Assembly (NCBI GenBank): GCA_963738345.1
Contig: CAVTWI010000002.1
Span: 4,650,001 to 4,714,000, forward strand
Origin: Bog-159 sp963738345
GTDB lineage: Bacteria; Acidobacteriota; Terriglobia; Bryobacterales; Bryobacteraceae
Length of the DNA: 64,000 nucleotides
Direction: 5' to 3'
Positions 35,634 to 43,705 of this stretch are shown here, one piece after another. A program made the position numbers and the translations under genes. The notes under the pieces were generated by a model. That model worked only from the letters and a program-made list of their open reading frames with translations. It was not told the origin of the DNA and made no database searches. The first letter of the stretch is position 1, and each line of letters begins with the position of its first letter.

Positions 35634-36434
35634 CTAAGTGCCCGCGGGCTTCTGCGGGTTCCGCGATTTGGAGATGGCCGGAGTCTCGGGCGTCTCCGGC
35701 TGCAAATGCGTCAGCAGGTGTTCCTGCAGCATGGCGAACGCCGTCGCGGGATCGTCCGCATAGCGGAACAGTTCCAGGTCCGAGGCGCTGATGGTGCCGT
35801 GCCGCACCAGGGCGTCGAAGTTGATCACTTCTTTCCAGTAACTCGACCCGTATAAGATGATGGCGATCTTCTTCGCCAGTTTCTGGGTCTGCGTGAGGGT
35901 CAGCACTTCCATCATTTCATCCAGCGTGCCAAAGCCGCCCGGAAACACGACCAGCGCTTTCGCCAGGTAGGCAAACCACAGCTTACGCATGAAGAAATAA
36001 TGGAATTCGAAGCTTAACGACGGCGTGATGTAGGGGTTGGGAAACTGTTCGAACGGCAGGCCGATATTCAATCCGATAGTCTTGCCGCCCGCATCGGCCG
36101 CGCCCCGGTTGGCTGCTTCCATGATGCCCGGTCCACCCCCCGAACAGATCACGAAACGGTGCGTATCGTTGACCGTGAACTGGGCCGCCCATTCGGTGAC
36201 CATACGGGCCAGCGCCTGCGCGTCGCTGTAGTATTGCGCCAGGGGACCATCGCTGCGCACCCGCGCCGAGCCGAAGAATACCACCGTGTCGCGAATCTTC
36301 TCGCGCCGGAAAATCGATAGCGGTTCCAGATACTCCGCCAACAGGCGGATGGCCCGCGCATCCGGACTATTCAGGAAGTTCTGATCCAGGTAGGCGACCG
36401 GCTTGCGGCCATCGCCGGGCTTATTGTTTTCCAT
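35634..36434 (-). CDS. LOG-family (TIGR00730-type) nucleotide phosphoribohydrolase-like protein
   Basis: 266 residues with the Rossmann-like lysine-decarboxylase fold. The family signatures are GGGPGIMEAANRGA and PGGFGTLDEMMEVLT, which bind the nucleotide 5'-monophosphate. Characterised LOG proteins release free cytokinin base or hydrolyse AMP-type nucleotides. This longer form, with an N-terminal extension (about 1-50), is typical of many bacteria. The name lysine decarboxylase should be avoided. Its ATG overlaps the end of lpxD by 14 bp, so it is the last gene of the Tad-lpxD transcript. Confidence 0.88.
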   Translation of the reverse strand: MENNKPGDGRKPVAYLDQNFLNSPDARAIRLLAEYLEPLSIFRREKIRDTVVFFGSARVRSDGPLAQYYSDAQALARMVTEWAAQFTVNDTHRFVICSGGGPGIMEAANRGAADAGGKTIGLNIGLPFEQFPNPYITPSLSFEFHYFFMRKLWFAYLAKALVVFPGGFGTLDEMMEVLTLTQTQKLAKKIAIILYGSSYWKEVINFDALVRHGTISASDLELFRYADDPATAFAMLQEHLLTHLQPETPETPAISKSRNPQKPAGT

Positions 36435-37458
36435 TTTCCAGTTGCTCGATTCGTTTTTTCAGGTCGCGCACGGTTTTCAGCAGTTCCGGCAATTTGGGAA
36501 ACGCGGTGATGGCGCGCAGCCATTCATTGGCCGCGAACGCCGGCGATCCGGAAATGCGCGATCCGGCCGGCACGTCGCCGCCCATGCCGCTTTGGGCGTA
36601 AACGATGGCGTCGTCGTGAATAGTCAAATGGCCCGAAATGCCCACTTGTCCCGCCAGCAACACGTTTTTCTCCAGGATGGAACTACCCGCCAGCCCCGTC
36701 TGCGCGCAGATGATATTGTCTTCGCCCACCACGCAGGCATGCCCGATCTGCACCAGGCTATCGATCTTGGCGCCGCGCTTGACCCGCGTTTCGCCCACCG
36801 TGGCGCGGTCGACGGACGTCAGGCTTTGTACTTCCACATCGTCCTCGATCACGGTCACGCCGGACTGCACGATCTTGTAATGCGTACCGTCGGCGCGCTT
36901 GGCGAAGCCGAAGCCGTCGCCGCCTACCACTACGCCATTTTGCAGAATCACGCGGTCGCCGATCCGGCAGAACTCGCGCACCACTGCGTGCGAATGGGCC
37001 AGGAAATCGTCGCCGATGCGCGCGCCTTCGTAGATCACCGCGTGCGGATGCAGCACCGCATTGCGCCCGATGCGAACGTGCTCACCGACTACGACGAAAG
37101 GTCCGATGGACGCGCCCGTCGCCGATTTCCGCGGTCGGCGCCACGTAGGCCAGCGGGTGGATTCCCGGGCCGGGCGCGGCGGGTGATAGAAAAGCTCCAG
37201 CGCGCGGGCGAAATCGAGATAGGGATTTGCCGATACCAGGCTCGCTGGACCCGAGGGCGCGCCACCATCCGGAAGCGGTTCGGCCACCAGAATGGCGGAC
37301 GCGCGGGTATGTTTCACTTTAGGCGCGTACTTGGGGTTCGCCAGGAAGGTCAGGTCGCCTGGACCGGCGTGCTCCATGCCGGCGACACCCGTAATTTCAA
37401 TCTCGCCGTCACCCGCCAGTGCGCAATGCAAGCGTGCGGCGATTTCGCTGAGTTTCAT
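36421..37458 (-). CDS. lpxD: UDP-3-O-acylglucosamine N-acyltransferase
   Basis: 345 residues. The N-terminal domain (SEIAARLHCALAGDGEIEI, FLANPKY) precedes the left-handed beta-helix of hexapeptide repeats (GPFVVVGEHVRIGRNAVLHP, GDDFLAHSHAVVREFCRIG) with the catalytic His region (DSLVQIGHACVVGEDN). LpxD transfers a 3-hydroxyacyl chain to UDP-glucosamine in lipid A synthesis. About 18 residues before GASIGPF read as nonsense (ESTRWPTWRRPRKSAT). In another frame the same DNA reads GIHPLAYVAPTAEIGDG, the expected first coils. A missing base near 37168 and an extra G near 37114 would explain this. A coiled-coil tail ends the protein. Confidence 0.92.
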   Translation of the reverse strand: MKLSEIAARLHCALAGDGEIEITGVAGMEHAGPGDLTFLANPKYAPKVKHTRASAILVAEPLPDGGAPSGPASLVSANPYLDFARALELFYHPPRPARESTRWPTWRRPRKSATGASIGPFVVVGEHVRIGRNAVLHPHAVIYEGARIGDDFLAHSHAVVREFCRIGDRVILQNGVVVGGDGFGFAKRADGTHYKIVQSGVTVIEDDVEVQSLTSVDRATVGETRVKRGAKIDSLVQIGHACVVGEDNIICAQTGLAGSSILEKNVLLAGQVGISGHLTIHDDAIVYAQSGMGGDVPAGSRISGSPAFAANEWLRAITAFPKLPELLKTVRDLKKRIEQLENGKQ

Positions 37459-37488
37459 GGGGCAAACGTACAGGGTAGCGTAAATCGC

Positions 37489-38949
37489 CTATTGGGAAAT
37501 GCGCAGGATTTGCGAAGCCACCTGCTGAAAAGCGCTGGCCAGTTCGGCGGCGGTCGGCGCGTAGACATATTCGCCGGCGGGTTTGGAAGAATTGTAGATG
37601 GGACTTCTGGGATCGTTCGCCAGGCGTTCCATAAACGTAGCGTCGATGGGTTCGGCTGAGGTGCCCCCCAGCCCGATGGAATAGATAATCGGAATCAGGG
37701 TGGCGTCGTTGCGGATGGTGGTGGCTTGGTTATCGGCCGCATTCACGGAGGCCGTCACCACAGCGGTGGGCGTATCCACGCGGATCTGGCCCACGTAGGG
37801 ATTGCCAGTAGGATACAGATCACCGCCCGCGAAAGACTGGTAACCGGTGGTGGCGTTTAGGTAAAGATCGGTAGCCGGAATGTAGGCAATGTCCCGCCGC
37901 ATTTTGGATTGGTCCGAAGACATATTGCAACCCGTGAGGCCCGAGGCTACCTGTTCGCTGGTGGTGCCGCCCGAACTGCTGGTCACCGCGAACAAACCTT
38001 CGGTCGTGCCAGTAGAGGGGGCGGGTTCGCCGGACCACTCGGCAATCTCACCCTGTATCGTAGTGATGGTGCTGCAGGTACTGGCCGGCGTACTCACGAG
38101 CGAGTTGGTGTTCTTGTAATCGTAGCGGGTATCCACTTTGGTCTTCACCGGAAAATTAGCGGCGATGCCGTTGGGATGGCCGTCGGTGAAGAACACGATC
38201 AGATTGAGTGCGCCGGGCAAGTTCACAGCTTTCAATTGGGCATAGGCCTGGTTCAGCGCTCCAGCGGTGCCGGTATCGCCATAGCAATTGATCCCTCCCA
38301 GCGTGGTCAGCAGAGTGGGGGAATTCGACCCAAAGTTCAAGGTAGGCGCATAGGTCAGGTTATAGCCGTCCATGAAGGTGACCAGCCCGATGGTGTCGCG
38401 GCCATTGGCGAAATAGCCGACGAAAGTCTGGGCGTTAGCCACCATCGTGGAACATACTCCGGCATTGGCCATGGAACTGGAGCGGTCGATCACCACGATC
38501 ATGACCACGTCGCGGCGGGAAGTCTGGCCCTGCGCGGCCACGGTCGATCCGGTTGAGCTCAGCAGCCGCATGAAGGTCAGAGGGACGGTTACGCTGGCGG
38601 TGATGGTGACCGTGCGCGTTTTGTAGGCAGTCTGCGCGACGCCGATATTCAACGACAGGTTCGTGGTATTCCAGTAGCCGTTTGGAAAATTAGCGCTGAA
38701 GAAAGACTGCGCGGTGGCTGTGGCGCTGGCGGTCTGGCTGGTGATATCCAGGCCCACGCTCAGCGACCGGGCCGCCGCCAGTGACGACGCATCCACCGCT
38801 GCCGACAGCTTGGCTTGAATCAGGTAGAGGATACTGCCGTCGATCGCCAGGCCTACCAGGGGGAGCAAGACGATCGCCACCATAAGCGATAGCATGATCA
38901 CAACGATGCCGCGCCTGCCGTGACGCCGGTCAGAAGATCTTGCGTTCAT
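37489..38949 (-). CDS. TadG-like protein with von Willebrand A domain
   Basis: 486 residues. The N-terminal pilin-like helix (RRGIVVIMLSLMVAIVLLPL) and the AAVDASSLAAARSLS segment match the TadE/TadG (Flp pilus-assembly) family. A VWA domain spans about 145-475 with an intact MIDAS start (VVIDRSSSMAN) and second strand (LIVFFTDGHPNG). Such proteins are anchored in the inner membrane and exposed outside, and VWA domains mediate adhesion. It is the third gene of the minus-strand Tad set; the preceding gene overlaps it by 20 bp and lpxD follows 30 bp downstream. Confidence 0.82.
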   Translation of the reverse strand: MNARSSDRRHGRRGIVVIMLSLMVAIVLLPLVGLAIDGSILYLIQAKLSAAVDASSLAAARSLSVGLDITSQTASATATAQSFFSANFPNGYWNTTNLSLNIGVAQTAYKTRTVTITASVTVPLTFMRLLSSTGSTVAAQGQTSRRDVVMIVVIDRSSSMANAGVCSTMVANAQTFVGYFANGRDTIGLVTFMDGYNLTYAPTLNFGSNSPTLLTTLGGINCYGDTGTAGALNQAYAQLKAVNLPGALNLIVFFTDGHPNGIAANFPVKTKVDTRYDYKNTNSLVSTPASTCSTITTIQGEIAEWSGEPAPSTGTTEGLFAVTSSSGGTTSEQVASGLTGCNMSSDQSKMRRDIAYIPATDLYLNATTGYQSFAGGDLYPTGNPYVGQIRVDTPTAVVTASVNAADNQATTIRNDATLIPIIYSIGLGGTSAEPIDATFMERLANDPRSPIYNSSKPAGEYVYAPTAAELASAFQQVASQILRISQ

Positions 38950-39556
38950 AGACCCCCGCGCCGCTCATGTACGTGCCCCAGGCAAGATCCGGCGAACTGA
39001 AATACGTTTCCGTGAGATAGGCGATCTGGCCCCCGGTCAGCGTGATCAGGCTGCCGAAACCCGATGCGCGAGCCGAGGAGTTCGTCAGGTAGCTTGACGA
39101 GGGAATGTTCCCGCTGGTGCCGATGATTCCAGACGCCGGAGTGCCGAACGGACTGGTGAGCAGGCTGGCGTTGCCTACCACCACGCGCTGGGTAAATACG
39201 TTCTGGCCCAAGTTTGGACAACTCGTTCCGTTTCCGGCCAGGCCGCCCGCCGCGCACTGCGCCGTATCGATATATTCCACTGTGGAGAATACGAACACAC
39301 CAGCACCCCCGCTGGCGGTCACGTTCAGTCCAGTGGCTAGCATGATCAGCAGGTTTTGATTTCCCGTCTGGGTGAAGTCGAGGCCGGCGCTATAGAGCCG
39401 ACCGGCATCGCGGCAGACTTGTTCCACCTGCAAGGCGCGGATTAAGTTTAGCCCCACCGTACACAAGCCCATCAGCACGGCGGTCCAGAAGACTGTGCTG
39501 AAACAGAACTCGATCATGGTGCTGCCCGACCGCCGTGTTCCGCCCGGTCTGCGCAT
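38930..39556 (-). CDS. TadE-like pseudopilin
   Basis: 208 residues. The N-terminal basic segment and hydrophobic helix with Glu at the fifth-like position (RRSGSTMIEFCFSTVFWTAV) are typical of TadE pseudopilins, processed by a prepilin peptidase. The rest is small and polar (TSGNIPSSSYLTNSSARAS), with two cysteines likely to form a disulfide (TAQCAAGG, TSCPNLG). It overlaps the VWA gene by 20 bp. No Tad ATPase, secretin or platform protein is in the window. Confidence 0.72.
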   Translation of the reverse strand: MRRPGGTRRSGSTMIEFCFSTVFWTAVLMGLCTVGLNLIRALQVEQVCRDAGRLYSAGLDFTQTGNQNLLIMLATGLNVTASGGAGVFVFSTVEYIDTAQCAAGGLAGNGTSCPNLGQNVFTQRVVVGNASLLTSPFGTPASGIIGTSGNIPSSSYLTNSSARASGFGSLITLTGGQIAYLTETYFSSPDLAWGTYMSGAGVYERKIF

Positions 39557-39570
39557 AATGGTTCCTGCCC

Positions 39571-40041
39571 TCAGCGGGCCGGAGGTATCCCTCCCGGAGA
39601 GCCCTCCATGCGATCGAAGGCTTGGGCCCCCAATGACAAGGGGAGCGGATTGCGCAGCACCGGCCCCAACGGCAGCAGGCTGTAACCCTGCACGTAAACC
39701 TTCACCACATTACCTCCCTGATTGCTATTCAGCCCGGATACCGGCGCCAGAGTATTCGGCAGATAATACTGGATGGCGATCAGCGATGCGCCCGGGGACC
39801 CGGCCAAAAGCCCCATGGCGTTTTGCTGCACGATCGACTTGATGGATGCGTCTTGCCCCAGGCCGGTCATCACCTGACTGGTGACGGCATAGCGCACGCC
39901 CTCGCGAACCGCATTCTGCAGCGTGGCTTTCACGTAGAAGGCCCAGGCAATGTCCAGGATCAGAAAGATCAGCGCGCACAGTGGCAGTAGCACCAGAGAC
40001 AGTTCTACGACCTGCGAACCGCGTTGACGGGATCTGCGCAT
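39571..40041 (-). CDS. TadE-like pseudopilin
   Basis: 156 residues. The opening SRQRGSQVVELSLVLLPLCA followed by the hydrophobic core LIFLILDIAWAFYV and ATLQNAVREGVRYAV is a clean TadE match. The gene starts the minus-strand Tad set and lies 14 bp upstream of the next one. A 91-bp gap separates it from the divergent plus-strand Tad set, which must contain both promoters. Confidence 0.78.
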   Translation of the reverse strand: MRRSRQRGSQVVELSLVLLPLCALIFLILDIAWAFYVKATLQNAVREGVRYAVTSQVMTGLGQDASIKSIVQQNAMGLLAGSPGASLIAIQYYLPNTLAPVSGLNSNQGGNVVKVYVQGYSLLPLGPVLRNPLPLSLGAQAFDRMEGSPGGIPPAR

Positions 40042-40132
40042 ACACCTGGTAGATAGATCGGCGGATCGATTCTATTCGATTAGGGCGACAGCTTTTCCAT
40101 ATTTCTGCCGATAAGGTTCTAGGGAGTATGTT

Positions 40133-40570
40133 TTGACGGTTTCGTCTAGACGGTCGGGGCAGGCCGTGGTAGAAGTCACGCTGCTCGTCCCCTGGATGAT
40201 TTTCTCCTTCGTGGCCGCCTTTAATTTTGGAATTTTTGCCTATGCCCTGATCTCTACCGAGAACGCCGCACGCTCCGCCGCCATGTACGCTTCCCAGTCA
40301 CTAACGGTGGCCCAGAGCGGCAGTATCGTCACCCAAGTCTGCCCCTACGCTTTGGGAGAACTGGGGGACGCCCCAGGGGTCGGCACTGTGACCACCTGCA
40401 CCAGTACGCCGGTCACGGTGACGGTCAGCCCTCAAACTCCGGGCGCCGGCAATATGAACACGGTGAGGGTGTCGGTCACTTACAACACCATGCAATTGAT
40501 ACCGCTACCCGGCTTGATGGCCGGATCGCTTAGCATCACCAGGACGGTGGAAATGCCCATTAGAAACTGA
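40133..40570 (+). CDS. TadE-like pseudopilin
   Basis: 145 residues from TTG 40133. The unusual start is supported by AGGGAG at 40121-40126, 6 bp upstream; the nearby ATG at 40128 leads at once to TGA. The N-terminus is RRSGQAVVEVTLLVPWMIF followed by FGIFAYALISTENAARSA, the TadE pattern. One cysteine pair (QVCPYA, TTCTST) is present. It is the first gene of the plus-strand set. Confidence 0.75.
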   Translation: MTVSSRRSGQAVVEVTLLVPWMIFSFVAAFNFGIFAYALISTENAARSAAMYASQSLTVAQSGSIVTQVCPYALGELGDAPGVGTVTTCTSTPVTVTVSPQTPGAGNMNTVRVSVTYNTMQLIPLPGLMAGSLSITRTVEMPIRN

Positions 40571-40571
40571 T

Positions 40572-41069
40572 ATGCGCTCGCGTCAAAAAAGTCGAGGCAA
40601 CGCCATCATCGAGTTCGCCCTGGTATCTATTCCACTAATTTTTATTATGATTTCCATCGTGGAAATGTGCCGCGGAATGTGGGATTACCATAGCCTGGCC
40701 CAAGCCGTGAAAGTGGCCTCCCGCAGCGCAGCCACGCGCGGCGCCGGATGTGCGGGAACCGGATGCGCCATCACTGTGGCTCAGATCGCCACCATCATTG
40801 CCGGATACTCCGGCGGCATGCCCGCATCCGCCCTGAACGTGACTCTCACCTCAAACGCGGGCACTATCAACTGCAATCCGTTGAGCTCGTGCTCCGGCAA
40901 CAACACCGTATGGCCGCCTTCCGGTGGAAACACAGCAGGGTCGGACATCATTATTTCGGGATCCTACAACTTCACCTCGTCGCTGATGATGTTCGTGCCG
41001 GGAACCGGTGGCATGCAGTTTTCCGGAGTGACCTTTACGGCGAAATCCCGACAGGTGCTTCTCTTCTGA
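40572..41069 (+). CDS. TadE-like pseudopilin
   Basis: 165 residues. The start is 1 bp after the previous stop (TGATATG), so translation is coupled. The N-terminus SRGNAIIEFALVSIPLIFIM with the conserved Glu and the segment DYHSLAQAVKVASRSAATR mark it as TadE-like. Four cysteines occur in the periplasmic part (GAGCAGTGCA, INCNPLSSCSG). Confidence 0.75.
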   Translation: MRSRQKSRGNAIIEFALVSIPLIFIMISIVEMCRGMWDYHSLAQAVKVASRSAATRGAGCAGTGCAITVAQIATIIAGYSGGMPASALNVTLTSNAGTINCNPLSSCSGNNTVWPPSGGNTAGSDIIISGSYNFTSSLMMFVPGTGGMQFSGVTFTAKSRQVLLF

Positions 41070-41070
41070 T

Positions 41071-42384
41071 ATGCGGAAATCAACTCACTCCCGGCGCGGA
41101 CAAGCGGTCCTGATGATGACCCTGTCGCTGACCGTAATTTTGGGAATGCTGGGCCTGGCAGTCGATCTCGGCTGGGCCTACTACCGCCAACAGGCTGCCC
41201 AGGCTGCCGCCGATGCCGGCGCCATTGCCGCGGTACGTGCGGCCGTGGCATCCGATCCCAGCGGCCCCACGTGCGCAGGCGCGGTTTGGTGCGGCGCGGC
41301 TACCAACTGTCCTTCCACCGCTCCCGGCGCGCCATCGACCAGCTTTGACAATGCCTGTATGTTGGCTTCGGCTAATGGCTTCACCACCTCGGGTATCGAT
41401 ACGGTGAGCGTGCAGGCGGGCATCTCGAGCCCGGTGCCCACGGTTTCCGGACCGGTCGCGGGCTATTGGGCCGTCGTGCGGGTGAAGGAAGCCATACCCG
41501 CTTTGTTCGGCGCCGCCTTTGCCCGCGGCGGCTTGAGCCCCTCGGCCATCGCCACCGCCGGGGCGATCGGAAGCGCTAGCGCCGGCTCATGTATCTACGT
41601 TCTCGACCCCAGTTCGCCCAACGCGTTTCAAGCCGGCAATGGCGCATCCGTAACAGTCGGCTGCGGCGTGTTTGTGGATTCCAACAACGCTTCGCAGGCC
41701 ATGTATGTTACCGGCGGCGCCACCGTCACCGCGCCTGTTATTCAAGTGGCCGGCGCTTTCAAGAAAGACAACGGCGGCAGCACTAGCGTGCCACCCACTA
41801 CCGGAGTCACGCCAGTCGCCGATCCGTTCGTTAACCTGCCCTCGCCCACGCCCGCCGGCACTTGTCAGTCCGGCAACTTCACCTCATGGCAAGCCACGCC
41901 CTACACCCCGGCGCCGGGCACCTATTGCGGCTTTTCCGTGGCGAATGGCATGTCCCTGCAGATGAGTTCCGGCACCTACATCATTAACGGGGGATCGTTC
42001 AATATTCAAGGCGGCTCGACGGTCACTTCATCCGGCGGCGTATTCATTTACCTTACCGGCGGCGCCACCGTCAACATCGCCAACGGGGCGATGGTCACGT
42101 TATCGGCGCTGACATCGGGCAACGACCCGGGCGTGCTCTTTTATCAGGACCGCAGCATGGCTTCGCCCGGCGCCAGCACTTTCGCGGGAGGTTCTACCAT
42201 GAATCTCACAGGATCGCTCTACTTCCCGCACGCCACGGTCAACGTGAACAATGGCGCCACCGCTACGGTCCTGGCTATCGTTGCCGATATGGTCAACTTT
42301 CAGGGCGGCGCGCACCTGTTGGCGGATTCGGGCGGCAGCAAAACCGGTCTTACCGGCGGCTTCACGGTGTCGATGATTCAATAA
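41071..42384 (+). CDS. TadG-like (Flp pilus-assembly TadE/G) surface protein
   Basis: 437 residues, coupled to the previous gene (1-bp gap). The N-terminus SRRGQAVLMMTLSLTVILG, then LAVDLGWAYYRQQAAQAAAD, is the Tad-family putative pilus-assembly signature. The long C-terminus is a beta-helix-like, Gly/Thr/Ser-rich region (SSGTYIINGGSFNIQGGST, TGGATVNIANGAMVTL, LTGSLYFPHATVNVNNG). Unlike the minus-strand TadG it lacks a VWA domain. It is likely exported and surface exposed; its ligand is unknown. Confidence 0.78.
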   Translation: MRKSTHSRRGQAVLMMTLSLTVILGMLGLAVDLGWAYYRQQAAQAAADAGAIAAVRAAVASDPSGPTCAGAVWCGAATNCPSTAPGAPSTSFDNACMLASANGFTTSGIDTVSVQAGISSPVPTVSGPVAGYWAVVRVKEAIPALFGAAFARGGLSPSAIATAGAIGSASAGSCIYVLDPSSPNAFQAGNGASVTVGCGVFVDSNNASQAMYVTGGATVTAPVIQVAGAFKKDNGGSTSVPPTTGVTPVADPFVNLPSPTPAGTCQSGNFTSWQATPYTPAPGTYCGFSVANGMSLQMSSGTYIINGGSFNIQGGSTVTSSGGVFIYLTGGATVNIANGAMVTLSALTSGNDPGVLFYQDRSMASPGASTFAGGSTMNLTGSLYFPHATVNVNNGATATVLAIVADMVNFQGGAHLLADSGGSKTGLTGGFTVSMIQ

Positions 42385-42400
42385 TTCAGGAGGGTCACGC

Positions 42401-43657
42401 CTAGCGGCACTTGGCCACGATTAACGTGATATCGTCGTACTGCTCATGCGGGCTGAAACGCTGCACTTCTTCCACGATTGACGCCACCATCTTCTGAGGT
42501 GAACACGCACCGTGCCGCTGTAGCGCTTCCACCAGACGCTGGTCCCCGAATTCCTCTTCCGCTTCGTTGAAGGCTTCAGTCACGCCGTCGGTATACAGCG
42601 CCAGAGTGTCGCCGGGATACAGCATGCGTTCGTCTACTGCGCATTTCCAAGCGGAGAAAAGCCCCAGCACCGGGCAGGTCGAATCTAGCCGCTCCACCGT
42701 GCCGTCGCGCCGCATCAGCAGCGCGCAAAGATGCCCGCAATTGGCATAGCGCAACCGCCCCGCCCGGTCATCATACTCTGCGAAAAACAGCGTCGCATAG
42801 GCACTCTCGGCGGTATTTTCGTAGAAGATCTGATTCACCGACTGCAGGAAACGCATCGGCTGGTCGACCGCCATGGCACACTGGCTGCGCAGGTTGGCCT
42901 GCAAATTGGCCATCAGCAGAGCGCCCGCGATTCCCTTCCCCGCAATATCGCCGATCACCAATCCCACGCGCCCCTGGCCCAGGCTCAGGAAGTCGTAATA
43001 ATCGCCGCCTACCTGCCGCGCCTGTATGCAGGAGCCGCAATACTCCAGCGTTTCGAGCGGCGGTAGCGATTGCGGAAACAGCCTGGCTTGCACCTGCTTG
43101 GCGATCTCCAGTTCCTGCGCCGCGCGCCGCTCCGCCTCGCGGACCTCGGCCAGCACACGCCGCTGCGCTTCCACCTCGCGGCTCACTTCGTCGAAGCCCA
43201 CCAGTGCGAACGAATTGCCGTCCACGTCCTGAAAGCGCGTGAACACCGCCCCCCACACGGGTGCCGCGTTATCCGCCGGCACTGTGGTAGCGCCCTCCGC
43301 CCGTTCGTATTTGAACCGCCGTAATCGGGGTGTATGGCGGAAGCGCACGCCGCGCGAACGCCATTCGTGATACTTGGCAAGTACATCTTCCGCGACGAAA
43401 GACACTTGCGTGGCGCGCCCGATGAATTTGTGTTCCGGCGTGCCGGGCTTTGGCGCGATCAGGATCAAGACCGCCGAACCGTCCGGCGGCGAAACTGCAA
43501 CCCATCGCCCGCGCGACCCCAGTTTAGCGTCGAACGCCAGATTGAATCCCAACTGATCGACGTAGAAACGCACACTACGATCCTGATCGCGGACATAGAT
43601 GTTGACGGCGTGGATGCGTAGATGCGGCTGCGGAGGCTGGGGCGGCAGATTGCCCAT
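42401..43657 (-). CDS. PP2C/SpoIIE-type phosphatase fused to an N-terminal VOC (glyoxalase-like) domain
   Basis: 418 residues. Residues 12-150 form a vicinal-oxygen-chelate fold (IHAVNIYVRDQDRSVRFYVDQ, GRATQVSFVAEDVLAKYHEW, FTRFQDVDGNSFALVGF). A coiled-coil linker (about 155-200, EAQRRVLAEVREAERRAAQE) leads to an RsbU/SpoIIE phosphatase (about 200-418) with metal-binding motifs QVGGDYYDFL, IGDIAGKGIAGALLMANLQ, LYTDGVTEA and YDDITLIV. RsbU-type enzymes dephosphorylate anti-anti-sigma factors. Here the VOC part could bind a small ligand and control activity. It lies 48 bp downstream of clpC on the same strand. Confidence 0.88.
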   Translation of the reverse strand: MGNLPPQPPQPHLRIHAVNIYVRDQDRSVRFYVDQLGFNLAFDAKLGSRGRWVAVSPPDGSAVLILIAPKPGTPEHKFIGRATQVSFVAEDVLAKYHEWRSRGVRFRHTPRLRRFKYERAEGATTVPADNAAPVWGAVFTRFQDVDGNSFALVGFDEVSREVEAQRRVLAEVREAERRAAQELEIAKQVQARLFPQSLPPLETLEYCGSCIQARQVGGDYYDFLSLGQGRVGLVIGDIAGKGIAGALLMANLQANLRSQCAMAVDQPMRFLQSVNQIFYENTAESAYATLFFAEYDDRAGRLRYANCGHLCALLMRRDGTVERLDSTCPVLGLFSAWKCAVDERMLYPGDTLALYTDGVTEAFNEAEEEFGDQRLVEALQRHGACSPQKMVASIVEEVQRFSPHEQYDDITLIVAKCR

Positions 43658-43705
43658 TTAGGTCAATATACCCTACCGCCCCATCCCACAGTCCAACTGA
43701 AAAAA

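Noticed and set aside
40128..40133. ATG at 40128 as the start of the first plus-strand TadE gene.
   Set aside because: ATG TTT TGA terminates at once. TTG at 40133 with AGGGAG 6 bp upstream gives the full TadE sequence.
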